A DNA stretch of 64,000 nt, taken from Bradyrhizobium sp. 195 (GTDB lineage Bacteria > Pseudomonadota > Alphaproteobacteria > Rhizobiales > Xanthobacteraceae). The DNA lies in assembly GCF_023101665.1 (NCBI RefSeq), contig NZ_CP082161.1, positions 3,534,001 through 3,598,000 of the forward strand. The letters are read 5' to 3'. Below, in pieces: positions 34,301-43,621 of the stretch. Position 1 is the stretch's first letter; each line of letters starts with the position of its first letter. Position numbers and translations under genes: made by a program. A model generated the notes under the pieces. The model did no database searches and was not told the DNA's origin. It saw only the letters and a program-made list of their open reading frames with translations.

Positions 34301-37054
34301 ATGTCCAAGGACACCAAACTCGCGCAAAAGCGCATCGACCAGTTTTTTTCGGGGCCGGGGGCACGGGCGGACGACTGGCGTGATCTCGTGGAGGCTGCGA
34401 AGACTTGGGCGCGGGTGGGCAATCGCGCGGCTTACGATGCGGCGCTGGCCGATCTCTGCATCATCGAGGAATTTCACGGCTATCCCGGTCTGCAGTTGAT
34501 GGCGGCGCTGCGGGAAGCTGCCGCCGCCGGCGACGGAGCGACCTCGTTCGCCCTTGCGACGAGGATTGCCCAGGCGCTGGCCACGCGATCCTTCCGCCAG
34601 CATGCTGGCGACTGGAGTGCCAAGGATGATGGCAATGGCGATGCGCCCGAACTAGTGCCGCCGAGCTTCGGCGCGCACGCGGCGCGCCGGCCCTATTTCG
34701 AGACCCTAATCGTGACCGGTGTGTCACCCGGCCAGTGGCCGACGCTCGCCGCCGAATGGCGCAAGCTGCGGCGTCCCGTCGATGCCTTCGTCTATGAACC
34801 CGTCATCGTCGGCAGCCTAGAGGACGCCTTCTGCGCGACGATGCTCAATCCGAACATCGGAGCAGTCATCATCAACGAGGGCTTTGGCCTTCGTTCGCGG
34901 CATAACGCCCCGGTGCTGCGTTCGATCATGGCTACAGCCGGTCTGAACGACGAAACCGACGGGTCGGCGCTGCGGCTCGCTCAGATCATCAAGCGCGTCA
35001 GGCCCGAGCTCGATCTCTACATGATCTCGAACCGCGACGTGGAAGAGCTCGCCGGCAATTCCGAGGCGGACGTGGTTCGCCGCATCTTCTATTCCGTCGA
35101 AGAACTTCTGGAGCTGCACCTGTCGATCCTCGAAGGTATCCAGGATCGCTACGACACGCCGTTCTTCGACAATCTGAAGAAATACGCCCAGCGCCCTATC
35201 GGCACGTTCCACGCGCTGCCGATCGCTCGCGGCAAATCCATTTTCAAGTCCGACTGGATCCGCGACATGGGCGAATTCTACGGCCCGAACCTGTTCCTCG
35301 CCGAGAGCAGCGCCACCACCGGTGGCCTCGACAGCATGTTGGAGCCGACCGGCAACATCAAGAAGGCGCAGGAGAAGGCGGCGAGGGCGCTCGGAGCCGA
35401 CCGGGTCTTTTTTGTCACCAACGGCACCTCGACGTCGAACAAGATGGCGGTGCAGGCGTTGCTCGCGCCGGGCGACATCGCAATCGTCGATCGCAACTGC
35501 CACAAGTCGCATCACTACGGAATGGTGCTGGCCGGAGCGCAACCGCTCTATGTCGAAGCGTTCCCGATGACGGAATATTCGATGTATGGCGCGGTGCCGC
35601 TGAAGACGATCAAGCAGGCGCTGCTCGGGGCCAAGGCCGACGGCCGGCTCGACCGCGTCAAGCTGCTCGACCTGACCAACTGCACCTTCGACGGTCACAT
35701 CTACAATACCCGCCGGGTAATGGAGGAATGTCTCGCGATCAAGCCGGACCTGATCTTCCTCTGGGACGAAGCCTGGTTCGGCTTCGCGCGCTTCTCGCCG
35801 TTCCTGCGCCGCCGCACCGGTCTCGGCGCCGCCAACGAGATCGAGGCGTGGATGCGCGATCCGAAGTCGGTCGCGGCCTATGAGAAGCAGCAGACCGAGC
35901 TCGGCAAAAATCCATCCGACGAGGTGCTGCTCAAGACCCGGCTCATCCCCGACCCGAGGCAAATCCGCCTGCGCGTCTACCAGACCAACTCGACCCACAA
36001 GTCGATGTCGGCGATCCGCCAGGGGTCGATGCTTTCGGTCAAGGACGTTGAATTCCACACGGTCGAACAGCAGTTCAAGGAAGCGGTGTTTACCCATGCC
36101 TCGACCAGCCCGAACCAGCAGCTGATCGCCAGCCTCGACATCTCGCGGCGGCAGATGGAGCTGGAGGGCTACGGCCTCGTCGCCAATGCGATCGAAATCG
36201 CGTTCGCGATCCGCCAGGCGGTCAACAACAATCCGCTGATCTCGAAATATTTCCGTATCCTCGGTGCCGACGTCATGGTGCCGGCACAATACCGCCAGAG
36301 TGGCTTCACCGACTTTCTCGCCCCCGGCGTCAACTGGGCGAATACGCTCAAGAGCCTGGACGACGACGAGTTCTGCCTCGACCCGACCCGCATGACGCTG
36401 GTGTGCGGCATGGCCGGCTATGACGGCACGCAGTTCAAGGGCATTCTCGCCAACGAGTATAATATCCAGGTCAACAAGACCTCGCGCAACTCGGTCCTGG
36501 TCCAGTCCAACATCAACAACACCCGCAGCGACGTTGCGCATCTCATTCGCGTCCTCGCCGAGGTCGCAGGCGAGATTGACCGAGGTCTGGCCCAGGGCGG
36601 CGCCAATGCCAGGAAGACCTTCGAGGCACGGGTCACGAGCCTGATGAAGGACGTGCCTGATCTGCCGAACTTCTCGCATTTCCACCCGAGCTTCCGCGGC
36701 GATGCAGGCGCCAAGACCAACGAAGGCGACATCCGCACCGGCTTCTACGCCGCCTATGACGTCGCAGGTTGCGAGCATCTCCGTCTCAGCGATCCCGAGA
36801 TCGACCGGCGGCTGAAGGCCGGTCCCGAACTGGTCTCCGCCAATTTCGTGATCCCGTATCCGCCGGGCTTCCCGATCATGGTGCCCGGCCAGGTCATCAC
36901 CCAGGAGACCATCGACTTCATGCGCAAGCTCGATGTGAAGGAAATTCACGGCTACGACGCCAAGGAAGGCCTGAAGCTCGTACGCACGGAGGCCTTGGCG
37001 AAACTCGGCAAGCCGAAGCCCGGCACGCAGCCGAAGCTCAAGGCCGCGTCATAA
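34301..37054 (+). CDS. Orn/Lys/Arg-type PLP decarboxylase
   Basis: This 917-residue enzyme belongs to the group III Orn/Lys/Arg decarboxylases. The PLP lysine lies at about 567 in TNSTHKSMSAIRQGS, with FFVTNGTSTSNKMAV for PLP-phosphate contacts and LIFLWDEAWFGF for the ring-binding Asp. It is roughly 170-200 residues longer than usual, with extra helical sequence at the N-terminus. These enzymes consume a proton per reaction and are normally paired with an antiporter. An AspT/YidE-type antiporter follows after 18 bases. Lysine, arginine, ornithine and other substrates cannot be separated by eye. Confidence 0.88.
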   Translation: MSKDTKLAQKRIDQFFSGPGARADDWRDLVEAAKTWARVGNRAAYDAALADLCIIEEFHGYPGLQLMAALREAAAAGDGATSFALATRIAQALATRSFRQHAGDWSAKDDGNGDAPELVPPSFGAHAARRPYFETLIVTGVSPGQWPTLAAEWRKLRRPVDAFVYEPVIVGSLEDAFCATMLNPNIGAVIINEGFGLRSRHNAPVLRSIMATAGLNDETDGSALRLAQIIKRVRPELDLYMISNRDVEELAGNSEADVVRRIFYSVEELLELHLSILEGIQDRYDTPFFDNLKKYAQRPIGTFHALPIARGKSIFKSDWIRDMGEFYGPNLFLAESSATTGGLDSMLEPTGNIKKAQEKAARALGADRVFFVTNGTSTSNKMAVQALLAPGDIAIVDRNCHKSHHYGMVLAGAQPLYVEAFPMTEYSMYGAVPLKTIKQALLGAKADGRLDRVKLLDLTNCTFDGHIYNTRRVMEECLAIKPDLIFLWDEAWFGFARFSPFLRRRTGLGAANEIEAWMRDPKSVAAYEKQQTELGKNPSDEVLLKTRLIPDPRQIRLRVYQTNSTHKSMSAIRQGSMLSVKDVEFHTVEQQFKEAVFTHASTSPNQQLIASLDISRRQMELEGYGLVANAIEIAFAIRQAVNNNPLISKYFRILGADVMVPAQYRQSGFTDFLAPGVNWANTLKSLDDDEFCLDPTRMTLVCGMAGYDGTQFKGILANEYNIQVNKTSRNSVLVQSNINNTRSDVAHLIRVLAEVAGEIDRGLAQGGANARKTFEARVTSLMKDVPDLPNFSHFHPSFRGDAGAKTNEGDIRTGFYAAYDVAGCEHLRLSDPEIDRRLKAGPELVSANFVIPYPPGFPIMVPGQVITQETIDFMRKLDVKEIHGYDAKEGLKLVRTEALAKLGKPKPGTQPKLKAAS

Positions 37055-37072
37055 GTCGCAAAGGGGACGAAC

Positions 37073-38773
37073 ATGCAAGGTTTCTTCTCTTTTTTGCAGC
37101 ACAATCCTTATCTGCTGCTGTTCTTCGTCGTCGGGCTCGCCGTCTGGATCGGACGGGCCAGCATCAAGGGTTACGGCCTCGGCATGGTCGCCGGCGCCAT
37201 CGTGGTGGGCGCGGGCCTCTCGGTCTGGGCCTCGATCTACGGCGTCAAGCTCGAGCTGAACACGTTTGCGAAGAGCCTGTTCTACTATCTCTTCATGTAC
37301 GGCGTCGGCCTGCGGGTCGGCCCGTCCTTCATCAACAGCTTGAGGGGCGACGGACTTAAGTTTGTCGTCCTGGCGACGGTGTCGAGCGTAATTGGTCTGG
37401 CGCTTGTCGTTATTTTTGCAAAACTCTTCGCATTGCCGCCGGGGGCGGCCGGCGGCATGCTGGCGGGCTCACAGACCATGTCGGCCGCGATCGGTTCAGC
37501 CGAGCAGGCGGTGACATCAGGCGTCGTCAAGCTGCCGGAGGGCATGAAACCCGAAGATGCCGCGGGCATGATCGCGCTGTCCTACGGCATTACGTACATC
37601 TGGGGCACCGTCGGCATCATCCTGATCTGCAAGTATTTGCCGCGCTGGTGGGGCGTCGACGCAAAGGCCGCCGCGAAGCAGTACGAGGCGGAGTTCGGCG
37701 TCAAGGATCTCGAAGGCGGCGGCCTGACCGGCTATCGCCAATTCGGGCTGCGTGCCTACCGGCTGGAGAATCCGGCGCAGGTCGGCATGAGCATTGCAAA
37801 ATTCCGCGCGATGAATCCTGAATACCGTATCGTCAACGTGGGGCGCAACGGTGAGCCGCAAGGAGCCGATCCCGATCTCGTCCTCCGAAAGGGCGACATT
37901 GTCGCGCTGGGCGGCTCGACCGAGCATCTCACCGACAAAATGGGATTGATCGGCCCGGAGGTCGCGGATGCCAAGACCCTGGGTATTCCCATGGACCAGG
38001 CCGACATTCTCGTCACTAACAAGGAGATGGTGGGACGCACCTTCGAGTCTTTCCGCGAAACGGCAATCGCCGGCCAATTGCAGGTCACCAAAGTCGAGCG
38101 CGGCGGCGTGCAGATACCCGCCGGTCTCAAGACCGAGTTGCAACGAATGGACATCGTCTCTGTGGTCGGCCTGAAGTCCGCCGTCAACGAGCTCGGTGAC
38201 ATGTGGGGCCGCATCGCGCGCACCAACACCTCCACCGACCTGCTGACGCTGGCCACCGGGATGATCCTCGGCTTCCTGATCGGGATGATCGAATTCCCGG
38301 CCTTCGGCGCCAAGATCGGCCTCGGAAATGCCGGCGGCCTGCTGCTGTCTGGCGTCATCGTGTCCTCGGCCGTGTCGCGGCTGCGCTTCTTCGGCAACAC
38401 CCCCAACGCTGCGCGCAACGTGCTGGAGGATCTCGGCCTCGTCGTCTTCGTCGCCATCGTCGGCATCAACGCCGGAGCGGGATTGCTCTCACAGCTCACG
38501 GGCGCCGTGGCCTTGAAGATCTTCATCGCCGGCTTCATCGCCTGCACCGTCCCGCCCTTCATCGTCTGGGCGATCGGCTATCACGTCTTCAAGATCAACC
38601 CCGCAGTGCTGATGGGCGGGGTGGCCGGGGCGAGGTCGCATTCCGGTCCGTGCCGTGAGGCCGCGGTCGAGATCCAGAGCTCCGTGCCCTGGATCGGATT
38701 CCCGGTCGGCTATGCCGTCTCGGGCATCCTGCTCACCATCTTCGGCTACTTCGCAATGATCTTGGCGCAATGA
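37073..38773 (+). CDS. AspT/YidE-family antiporter
   Basis: This 566-residue paralogue of the transporter at 29978 has the same plan. N-terminal helices (FFVVGLAVWIGRASIKGYGL; YGVGLRVGPSFINSL) are followed by a central RCK_C-like pair (about 205-385; DLVLRKGDIVALGGSTEHL) and C-terminal helices with GGVAGARSHSGPCREAA. In AspT systems antiport of substrate and decarboxylated product builds a proton gradient. Its position directly after the decarboxylase fits that role. Because AspT handles acidic amino acids, the pairing with an Orn/Lys/Arg-type enzyme is notable. Confidence 0.88.
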   Translation: MQGFFSFLQHNPYLLLFFVVGLAVWIGRASIKGYGLGMVAGAIVVGAGLSVWASIYGVKLELNTFAKSLFYYLFMYGVGLRVGPSFINSLRGDGLKFVVLATVSSVIGLALVVIFAKLFALPPGAAGGMLAGSQTMSAAIGSAEQAVTSGVVKLPEGMKPEDAAGMIALSYGITYIWGTVGIILICKYLPRWWGVDAKAAAKQYEAEFGVKDLEGGGLTGYRQFGLRAYRLENPAQVGMSIAKFRAMNPEYRIVNVGRNGEPQGADPDLVLRKGDIVALGGSTEHLTDKMGLIGPEVADAKTLGIPMDQADILVTNKEMVGRTFESFRETAIAGQLQVTKVERGGVQIPAGLKTELQRMDIVSVVGLKSAVNELGDMWGRIARTNTSTDLLTLATGMILGFLIGMIEFPAFGAKIGLGNAGGLLLSGVIVSSAVSRLRFFGNTPNAARNVLEDLGLVVFVAIVGINAGAGLLSQLTGAVALKIFIAGFIACTVPPFIVWAIGYHVFKINPAVLMGGVAGARSHSGPCREAAVEIQSSVPWIGFPVGYAVSGILLTIFGYFAMILAQ

Positions 38774-38792
38774 TAACTAAGGGGAAAGAGTT

Positions 38793-39227
38793 ATGAGAAA
38801 GCTTGCCATCGGCGCCGCTCTGATTGGGTCGCTTGCAGCTACCGCTGGTTTCAGCACGCCATCGCGTGCCGAGACCGGTGAGGTTGCGGTCGTCTTCACC
38901 AAGGGCGGCTTCATCGTCGGCATCGGTGGCGGTGAGGGTGTTCTGCTCCTCAGGGGCAAGAAGTATCCGTTCACTGTCTCTGGCATGAGCGTCGGTTTCA
39001 CCATTGGGGCGTCGACCACGAAGTTCGTGGGTCGCGCGCTCAATCTGAGGGGGCCGGCGTCGATCGAGGGTTCCTATGCGGTGGGCGGAGCGGGCGGTGC
39101 GGTTGCCGCAGGCGCCGGTGCCGTTCAGCTCCAGAATGGCAATGGCGTCATCCTTCAGCTCACCGGGCCAAAGGTCGGAGCGGAAGTATCTGCGGCGGTG
39201 GGCGGTGTGACCATCCGTTTGAAATAG
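38793..39227 (+). CDS. Exported DUF1134-like protein
   Basis: This 144-residue protein has a signal peptide (LAIGAALIGSLAATAGFS) and a beta-rich, Gly-rich body. The body pattern G-x-G-x-G-V-L-x-x-R-G-K-x-Y-P-F-x-V-S-G, ending in TIRLK, resembles DUF1134/EipA-type envelope proteins of Alphaproteobacteria. That assignment is by pattern only. A paralogue lies at 48575. It closes the decarboxylase-antiporter operon, 19 bases after the antiporter, preceded by AAGGGGAAAGAG. Confidence 0.7.
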   Translation: MRKLAIGAALIGSLAATAGFSTPSRAETGEVAVVFTKGGFIVGIGGGEGVLLLRGKKYPFTVSGMSVGFTIGASTTKFVGRALNLRGPASIEGSYAVGGAGGAVAAGAGAVQLQNGNGVILQLTGPKVGAEVSAAVGGVTIRLK

Positions 39228-39264
39228 ACCCGGAGCACGGTCGGACCGCCCAACACGCGGCTCG

Positions 39265-39520
39265 ACGCGAGGACTGATTCTCGCGGCTGTTGCGGCCTTC
39301 GTTCTTCTCGCGATCACTCTGATTCCCGATGATGCCCACGCCCGTCGCGGCGGTGCGGCTTTCACGGGGTGAGGGGGCATGCGCGGCGGGGGGCTTCCAC
39401 GGTGGCGGCGGCGCGGTTCACGCCGCGACGCCGCCTACGGCGCAGCCGCAATTGGAGCTTAAGGCTACTACAATTGTCCGCAGACTCAGTATCCGTATTG
39501 ATATCACGCGCTGCTGACGG
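39265..39520 (+). pseudogene. Broken gene for a small Gly-rich exported protein
   Basis: One frame reads a signal-like LILAAVAAFVLLAITLIPDD followed by AHARRGG, then stops at 39370. Continuing in neighbouring frames gives MRGGG, FHGGGG, AAAIGA and GYYN segments with internal stops. This is the composition of small Gly/Tyr-rich secreted proteins common in Bradyrhizobium-type genomes. No start codon is in place. It is best read as a gene decayed by frameshifts and stops. Confidence 0.5.
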
Positions 39521-39586
39521 GCCGACTAGAGGTCCGTCGGCAGGTCTGCGTCATGCGATCGGGCCGGTCATTGCGCGGCCTGATCT

Positions 39587-40387
39587 TCAATATTGCTCTG
39601 CGACGAAATTCATCCCGCGCAAGCCCGCCTGGTCGTTATAGTGCCCCTTGTCGGAGCGTTTCGGCAGTCTGATCCTGTCCTTCTTGATGGGCTTGTGCGG
39701 GATGGACTTCAGGAGATGCGCGATGCAGTTCAGCCGCGCCCGGCGCTTGTCGTCGGAGCGGATGATATACCACGGCGCGTCTTTCGTGCTCGTTTTCCGG
39801 AGCATCAGGTCGCGGGCTCGCGAATAATCATACCAGCGCCGATACGATTCCAGGTCCATCGGGCTCAGTTTCCATTGCCGGACCGGGTCGTCGATGCGCG
39901 CCTTGAAGCGGCGTTCCTGCTCGTCCATCCCGACCTCCAGCCAGAACTTGATCAGGATGATGCCGCCGTCGATGACGTATTTTTCCATTTGCGGACACAG
40001 CGACAGGAAGCGATCGTGCTCGGCGGGTGTGCAGAAGCCCATCACGTATTCGACGCCGGCGCGGTTGTACCAGCTTCGGTCGAAGATCACGATCTCGCCG
40101 CCGGCGGGAAACTGCTCCATGTAGCGTTGGAAGAAGAGCTGCGTCTTCTCACGGTCCGAAGGTGCCGGCAATGCCACGACGCGAAATACGCGCGGGCTGA
40201 CCTTCTCGGTTATCGCCTTGATCGTGCCGCCTTTGCCGGCCGCGTCGCGACCTTCGAAAAGGACGATGACACGGAGCTTGTTCTGCCTCACATAATCCTG
40301 GAGGTGACACAGCTCGACCTGGAGTTTTTCCAGCTCCTTCTCGTAATCCTTGCGCTTCATCCGCTCAGAGGAGTCGTCCTTGGCCAT
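39587..40387 (-). CDS. ppk2: Polyphosphate kinase 2
   Basis: This 266-residue enzyme of the PPK2 family moves phosphate between polyphosphate and nucleotides. The Walker A loop is FEGRDAAGKGG (about residues 44-54), Walker B is IVIFDRSWYNRAGVE and the lid carries FKARIDDPVRQWKLSP. The length fits a single-domain (short) PPK2. Its direction in the cell (making NTP from polyphosphate or the reverse) cannot be told. It lies 26 bases after the hypothetical gene at 40414, behind a perfect FixK-type box, so it may support ATP/GTP supply at low oxygen. Confidence 0.93.
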   Translation of the reverse strand: MAKDDSSERMKRKDYEKELEKLQVELCHLQDYVRQNKLRVIVLFEGRDAAGKGGTIKAITEKVSPRVFRVVALPAPSDREKTQLFFQRYMEQFPAGGEIVIFDRSWYNRAGVEYVMGFCTPAEHDRFLSLCPQMEKYVIDGGIILIKFWLEVGMDEQERRFKARIDDPVRQWKLSPMDLESYRRWYDYSRARDLMLRKTSTKDAPWYIIRSDDKRRARLNCIAHLLKSIPHKPIKKDRIRLPKRSDKGHYNDQAGLRGMNFVAEQY

Positions 40388-40413
40388 GTCCGTTCCTTTG
40401 ACTGCCTTCCTCG

Positions 40414-40869
40414 CTAGTCATCGCCCCAGGAGATGGTCACGCCGATATCGCCCGGCATGCCGCCCGGGAAGTCAATGATCTGATAGGCAATGCGATAGCC
40501 GCGCGGCTTCAGATAGTCGGTCCAGAGCTGGAAGATTTCCTTCGGGATGCCGGTCAGGGTGCTCTCCCAGCCCTTTTCCTGCTGATTGATGGCGCGGCCC
40601 TTGTCCGTGCACAGCGTGTTGGGGAAACGATAGACCTGAACCTCGGTCAATCCATTTCGCACCGCACGCTGGATAATGGTCGAAGCGAGCTTGATCTTCT
40701 CGTCCTCGGTCTTGCCCGACGGCTTTGTCAGTCGATCAATCAGGGCCCGCTTCTCTGCTTCGGCGGCGGCGGCAAGGCGGACATATTCGTCTGCTTTCTC
40801 GGCCTCCTTGAGGGCCGCTTCCTTCCGGATCTGCGTGGCACTGGGAATGAGATCATCGATGCCGGGCAT
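40414..40869 (-). CDS. Hypothetical soluble protein
   Basis: This 151-residue protein has an Ala/Glu/Lys-rich helical N-terminal half (QIRKEAALKEAEKADEYVRL) and a mixed C-terminal domain ending YQIIDFPGGMPGDIGVTISW. No signal peptide or membrane segment is seen. No family is recognised. It is the first gene of a two-gene unit with ppk2 and starts about 78 bp from the FixK-type box centre. Confidence 0.75.
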   Translation of the reverse strand: MPGIDDLIPSATQIRKEAALKEAEKADEYVRLAAAAEAEKRALIDRLTKPSGKTEDEKIKLASTIIQRAVRNGLTEVQVYRFPNTLCTDKGRAINQQEKGWESTLTGIPKEIFQLWTDYLKPRGYRIAYQIIDFPGGMPGDIGVTISWGDD

Positions 40870-40940
40870 GACAGGGGGCTCCTGCTTGGTTGCTTTATTT
40901 CAGCTTTCAGGCGACGCTAGGTGGCGCCGTTTTCAGGCCG

Positions 40941-40954
40941 TTGATCCAGATCAA
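40941..40954. promoter_or_regulatory. FNR/FixK-type box, perfect palindrome
   Basis: TTGATCCAGATCAA lies between two divergent units: hypothetical-ppk2 (start 40869) and the DUF3302/HlyD pair (start 41026). Centre-to-start distances are about 78 bp on each side, again ideal for two class II promoters. Confidence 0.85.
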
Positions 40955-41025
40955 GCAATTCCGCAGCCCGCTGCGGACACTGCGTTGGAAAATCAGGCGG
41001 ACATGCCTCAGATGAGGAGAGAACG

Positions 41026-41490
41026 TTGAGCGAGCAACTTCATCCGATGGCTCCGCATCATCTGCCGTTCTATCTCGCGCCGGGAAGTGGCGTGGATCCG
41101 CTGATGGTGGTGATGGGCATCTTCCTGATCGGCGTCGTGTTCTGGGTCGGCACGCTCTATTGGAAATTACACAGCCTGCCAGAGCGGATGGCGCACAAGT
41201 CGCAGAAGCTGCAATTTGAATTTGTCGCCGTGCTCGGTCTGATTTCGCTCTTTACCCATATGCATGTCTTCTGGGTGGCTGGCTTGTTGCTCGCACTTAT
41301 TGATCTTCCCGATTTCGGTACGCCAATGCGCAGCATCGCCGACTCCGTCGAGAGGATCGCTGACGGGCAGCCGACAGAGCCGAAATCGTCGATGCCCGAG
41401 GACGGAACGCCGCGTCCAGATGATCAGGGCGGTTCGCCGCCGGAAGAAAAATCCCGCGTCATGAAGGAGAAGGAGCGCAGCCATGTTTGA
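41026..41490 (+). CDS. DUF3302-like (YiaW-type) membrane protein
   Basis: This 154-residue inner-membrane protein has two helices (PLMVVMGIFLIGVVFWVG; LISLFTHMHVFWVAGLLLAL) and a charged cytoplasmic tail. The loop KLHSLPERMAHKSQKLQ and the SLFT-x-x-H-V pattern resemble E. coli YiaW, whose gene also sits next to an HlyD-family gene (yiaV). The start is TTG with a strong GAGGAG six bases upstream. It overlaps the following gene by 8 bases. Confidence 0.75.
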   Translation: MSEQLHPMAPHHLPFYLAPGSGVDPLMVVMGIFLIGVVFWVGTLYWKLHSLPERMAHKSQKLQFEFVAVLGLISLFTHMHVFWVAGLLLALIDLPDFGTPMRSIADSVERIADGQPTEPKSSMPEDGTPRPDDQGGSPPEEKSRVMKEKERSHV

Positions 41491-42715
41491 GCTCATGTTC
41501 TGCTCTCTCCTCACAATACTGCCAGATTACCTCTATCGCCGGTATGTCCAGGGCAAACGTTTCGGCAAGGAGATCACCTTCTTCTCGGTCTGGTATGAGC
41601 TGCGATGGGGCATCACGGGTTGCTTGATGCTCACGGTCTCGCTGATCACCATGATCTTCTACTTCCATCCGTCCACCACCTCGGCAGCGCTCTATTTTCG
41701 CACTGTGCCGATCCTGCCTGAGGGATCGGGACGGGTGGCCGAGGTCAAGGTTGGTTTCAGCGCGCCGGTGAAGCAGGGCGACGTGCTGTTCACGCTCGAT
41801 AGTTCCAAGCAGCAGGCTGCGCTCGAGACGGCAAAGCGCAAGGTTGCCGAGGTCGATGCATCAATGACGGCGGCGCAATCCGATGTGGTCAAGGCCGAAG
41901 CCCAAATCCAGGAGGCAAAGGCCAGTTATCAGCAAGCCAAGGACGAACTCGACACGAAGTCCGACCTTCAGCGCCGCAATCCCGGTATCGTGCCGCAGCG
42001 TGATATTGAGAAGCTCCAGGTTCTGGTCGATCAGCGCCAGGCCGGAGTGGACGCGGCGAAAGCCGTAAAGGAATCGGAGACGCTGCAAGTATCGACTTTG
42101 ATTCCTGCGCAGAAGGCGAGCGCAGAGGCTGCTCTCGCCCAAGCCCAGGTCGATCTCGACAAGACCTTTATCCGAGCCGGTATCGACGGACGCGTCGAAC
42201 AGTTCCTGATCCGCACAGGCGACGTCGTCAACCAGTTGATGCGGCCCGCCGGTGTGCTGGTTCCCGAGGGAGCTGGCCGGAAGTCTCTGCAGGCAGGCTT
42301 CGGTCAGATTGAGGCCCAGGTGATGAAGGAAGGCATGGTGGCGGAGGCGACCTGCATCTCCAGGCCTTGGGTGATCATTCCGATGGTTGTCACGACAGTG
42401 CAGGACTATATCGCCGCCGGGCAGTTCCGCGCAGGCGAGCAATTGATCGATCCGCAAAACATCGTGCGTCCCGGCACGATCCTTGTGTTCCTGGAGCCGC
42501 TCTACAAGGGAGGGCTGGACGGCGTCACGCCGGGCAGCAGTTGCATCGTCAATGCCTACACCAGCAACCACGAAGAAATATCTGCCGAGGGCACCAGTAC
42601 CGGCCGCAAGATCGCGCTGCATGTCGTCGATGGCGTCGGCCTGGTACACGCCTTGCTCCTGCGCATCCAGGCGCTGCTGCTTCCCATCAAGACGCTGGTT
42701 CTGAGCGGGCACTGA
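41483..42715 (+). CDS. HlyD-family membrane fusion protein (YiaV/YibH-type)
   Basis: This 410-residue protein is anchored by N-terminal membrane segments (about 35-58) and has the HlyD/EmrA layout. A lipoyl-like half (VGFSAPVKQGDVLFTLD), a long coiled-coil hairpin (about 95-220) and the returning half (TFIRAGIDGRVEQFLIRTGD) are seen. No ABC, MFS or outer-membrane channel gene is adjacent, only the small DUF3302-like partner, as in the YiaW-YiaV arrangement. The transported substance is unknown. Confidence 0.85.
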   Translation: MFELMFCSLLTILPDYLYRRYVQGKRFGKEITFFSVWYELRWGITGCLMLTVSLITMIFYFHPSTTSAALYFRTVPILPEGSGRVAEVKVGFSAPVKQGDVLFTLDSSKQQAALETAKRKVAEVDASMTAAQSDVVKAEAQIQEAKASYQQAKDELDTKSDLQRRNPGIVPQRDIEKLQVLVDQRQAGVDAAKAVKESETLQVSTLIPAQKASAEAALAQAQVDLDKTFIRAGIDGRVEQFLIRTGDVVNQLMRPAGVLVPEGAGRKSLQAGFGQIEAQVMKEGMVAEATCISRPWVIIPMVVTTVQDYIAAGQFRAGEQLIDPQNIVRPGTILVFLEPLYKGGLDGVTPGSSCIVNAYTSNHEEISAEGTSTGRKIALHVVDGVGLVHALLLRIQALLLPIKTLVLSGH

Positions 42716-42754
42716 CACGGTTACACGCAACGGAAATTGCCGCCAACGCTCTTC

Positions 42755-42768
42755 TTGATTCAAATCAA
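42755..42768. promoter_or_regulatory. FNR/FixK-type box, perfect arms
   Basis: TTGATTCAAATCAA has both consensus arms. It is centred about 60 bp before ATG 42821. An ATG at 42794 lies upstream of the predicted transcript start (about 42803), so 42821 is the more likely start of the following gene. Confidence 0.85.
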
Positions 42769-42820
42769 CAATGCAGGGACCGGTGCGTCCTGAATGCGCT
42801 TCCATCACGGGAGTATCCTC

Positions 42821-43621
42821 ATGAAGAAGAAAGAATTCCTTCGCGCAAAATGCCGCGCCAGCTCGGCGATTGCCGCAGCAGCGGTGATAGTTGCCGCGAC
42901 CGCTTCGGCCCGCGCTGACGATCCAGCCAAGCTCCTGAAATCCATGACTGACTATCTCGGCGCGCAGAACACACTGTCCGCTGCCTTCGACAGCGACATC
43001 GAGGTCATTACGCCGGAGCTGCAGAAGATCCAGTTTGCGAGCTCGGGTCAGCTCAAATTGAGCCGGCCCGACAAGCTCCGCGTCAGGCGCACCGGCGGCT
43101 ATGCCGATATCGAATTGATCTATGACGGCAAGACGGTCTCGCTCTACGGCAACGATGCCAAGTCCTATATTCAGGCGGAGGCGCCGGGCACGGTGGACCA
43201 GATGATCGCGACGATGCAAGCCAGCTCGGGCCTCGGCATGCCCGGCACCGACCTCATCCTCTCCAACGCTTTCGACGAGCTAATGGCCAGCGCCAGCGAA
43301 GGCAAGCATATCGGCCAAGGCGTAGTCGATGGCGTCGAATGTGAGCACCTTGCTTTTCGGAACCCCGAAATCGACTGGCAGATCTGGATCGAGCAGGGTG
43401 CTAAGCCAGTGCCGCGGAAATACGTGATCACCAGCAAGACGCTCTCAGGTGCGCCCCAATACACGCTGCGGATCAGGGACTGGAAGACCGATGCTTTTGC
43501 GGATGCCGACACATTCATCTTCAAGGCCCCTGCGGGCGCGACCAAGGTCGGTCTCGATTCCGTCGCGATAGCCGAATTCGACGAACTCCCTCCCGGAACT
43601 CCGTCAGGAGCAAAGAAATGA
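42821..43621 (+). CDS. Exported DUF2092 protein
   Basis: This 266-residue periplasmic protein has a basic N-terminus and a signal core (SSAIAAAAVIVAATASARA). The body matches DUF2092, a fold related to LolA/LolB lipoprotein carriers: LRVRRTGGYADIELIYDGK and DGVECEHLAFRNPEIDWQIW are typical. A role in lipid or lipoprotein handling is inferred from the fold. The ATG follows GGGAG. Its stop overlaps the next small gene (ATGA). Confidence 0.85.
   Translation: MKKKEFLRAKCRASSAIAAAAVIVAATASARADDPAKLLKSMTDYLGAQNTLSAAFDSDIEVITPELQKIQFASSGQLKLSRPDKLRVRRTGGYADIELIYDGKTVSLYGNDAKSYIQAEAPGTVDQMIATMQASSGLGMPGTDLILSNAFDELMASASEGKHIGQGVVDGVECEHLAFRNPEIDWQIWIEQGAKPVPRKYVITSKTLSGAPQYTLRIRDWKTDAFADADTFIFKAPAGATKVGLDSVAIAEFDELPPGTPSGAKK

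Noticed and set aside
34817..36949. 710-codon open frame on the minus strand
   Set aside because: It is antisense to the decarboxylase, whose PLP motifs are unmistakable. The antisense product has no recognisable family and the His/Val/Glu-rich, Asp-rich composition of a high-GC shadow frame.
41861..43219. 452-codon minus-strand frame
   Set aside because: Antisense to the HlyD-family and DUF2092 genes, no domain, and it crosses a FixK-type box and two real gene starts.
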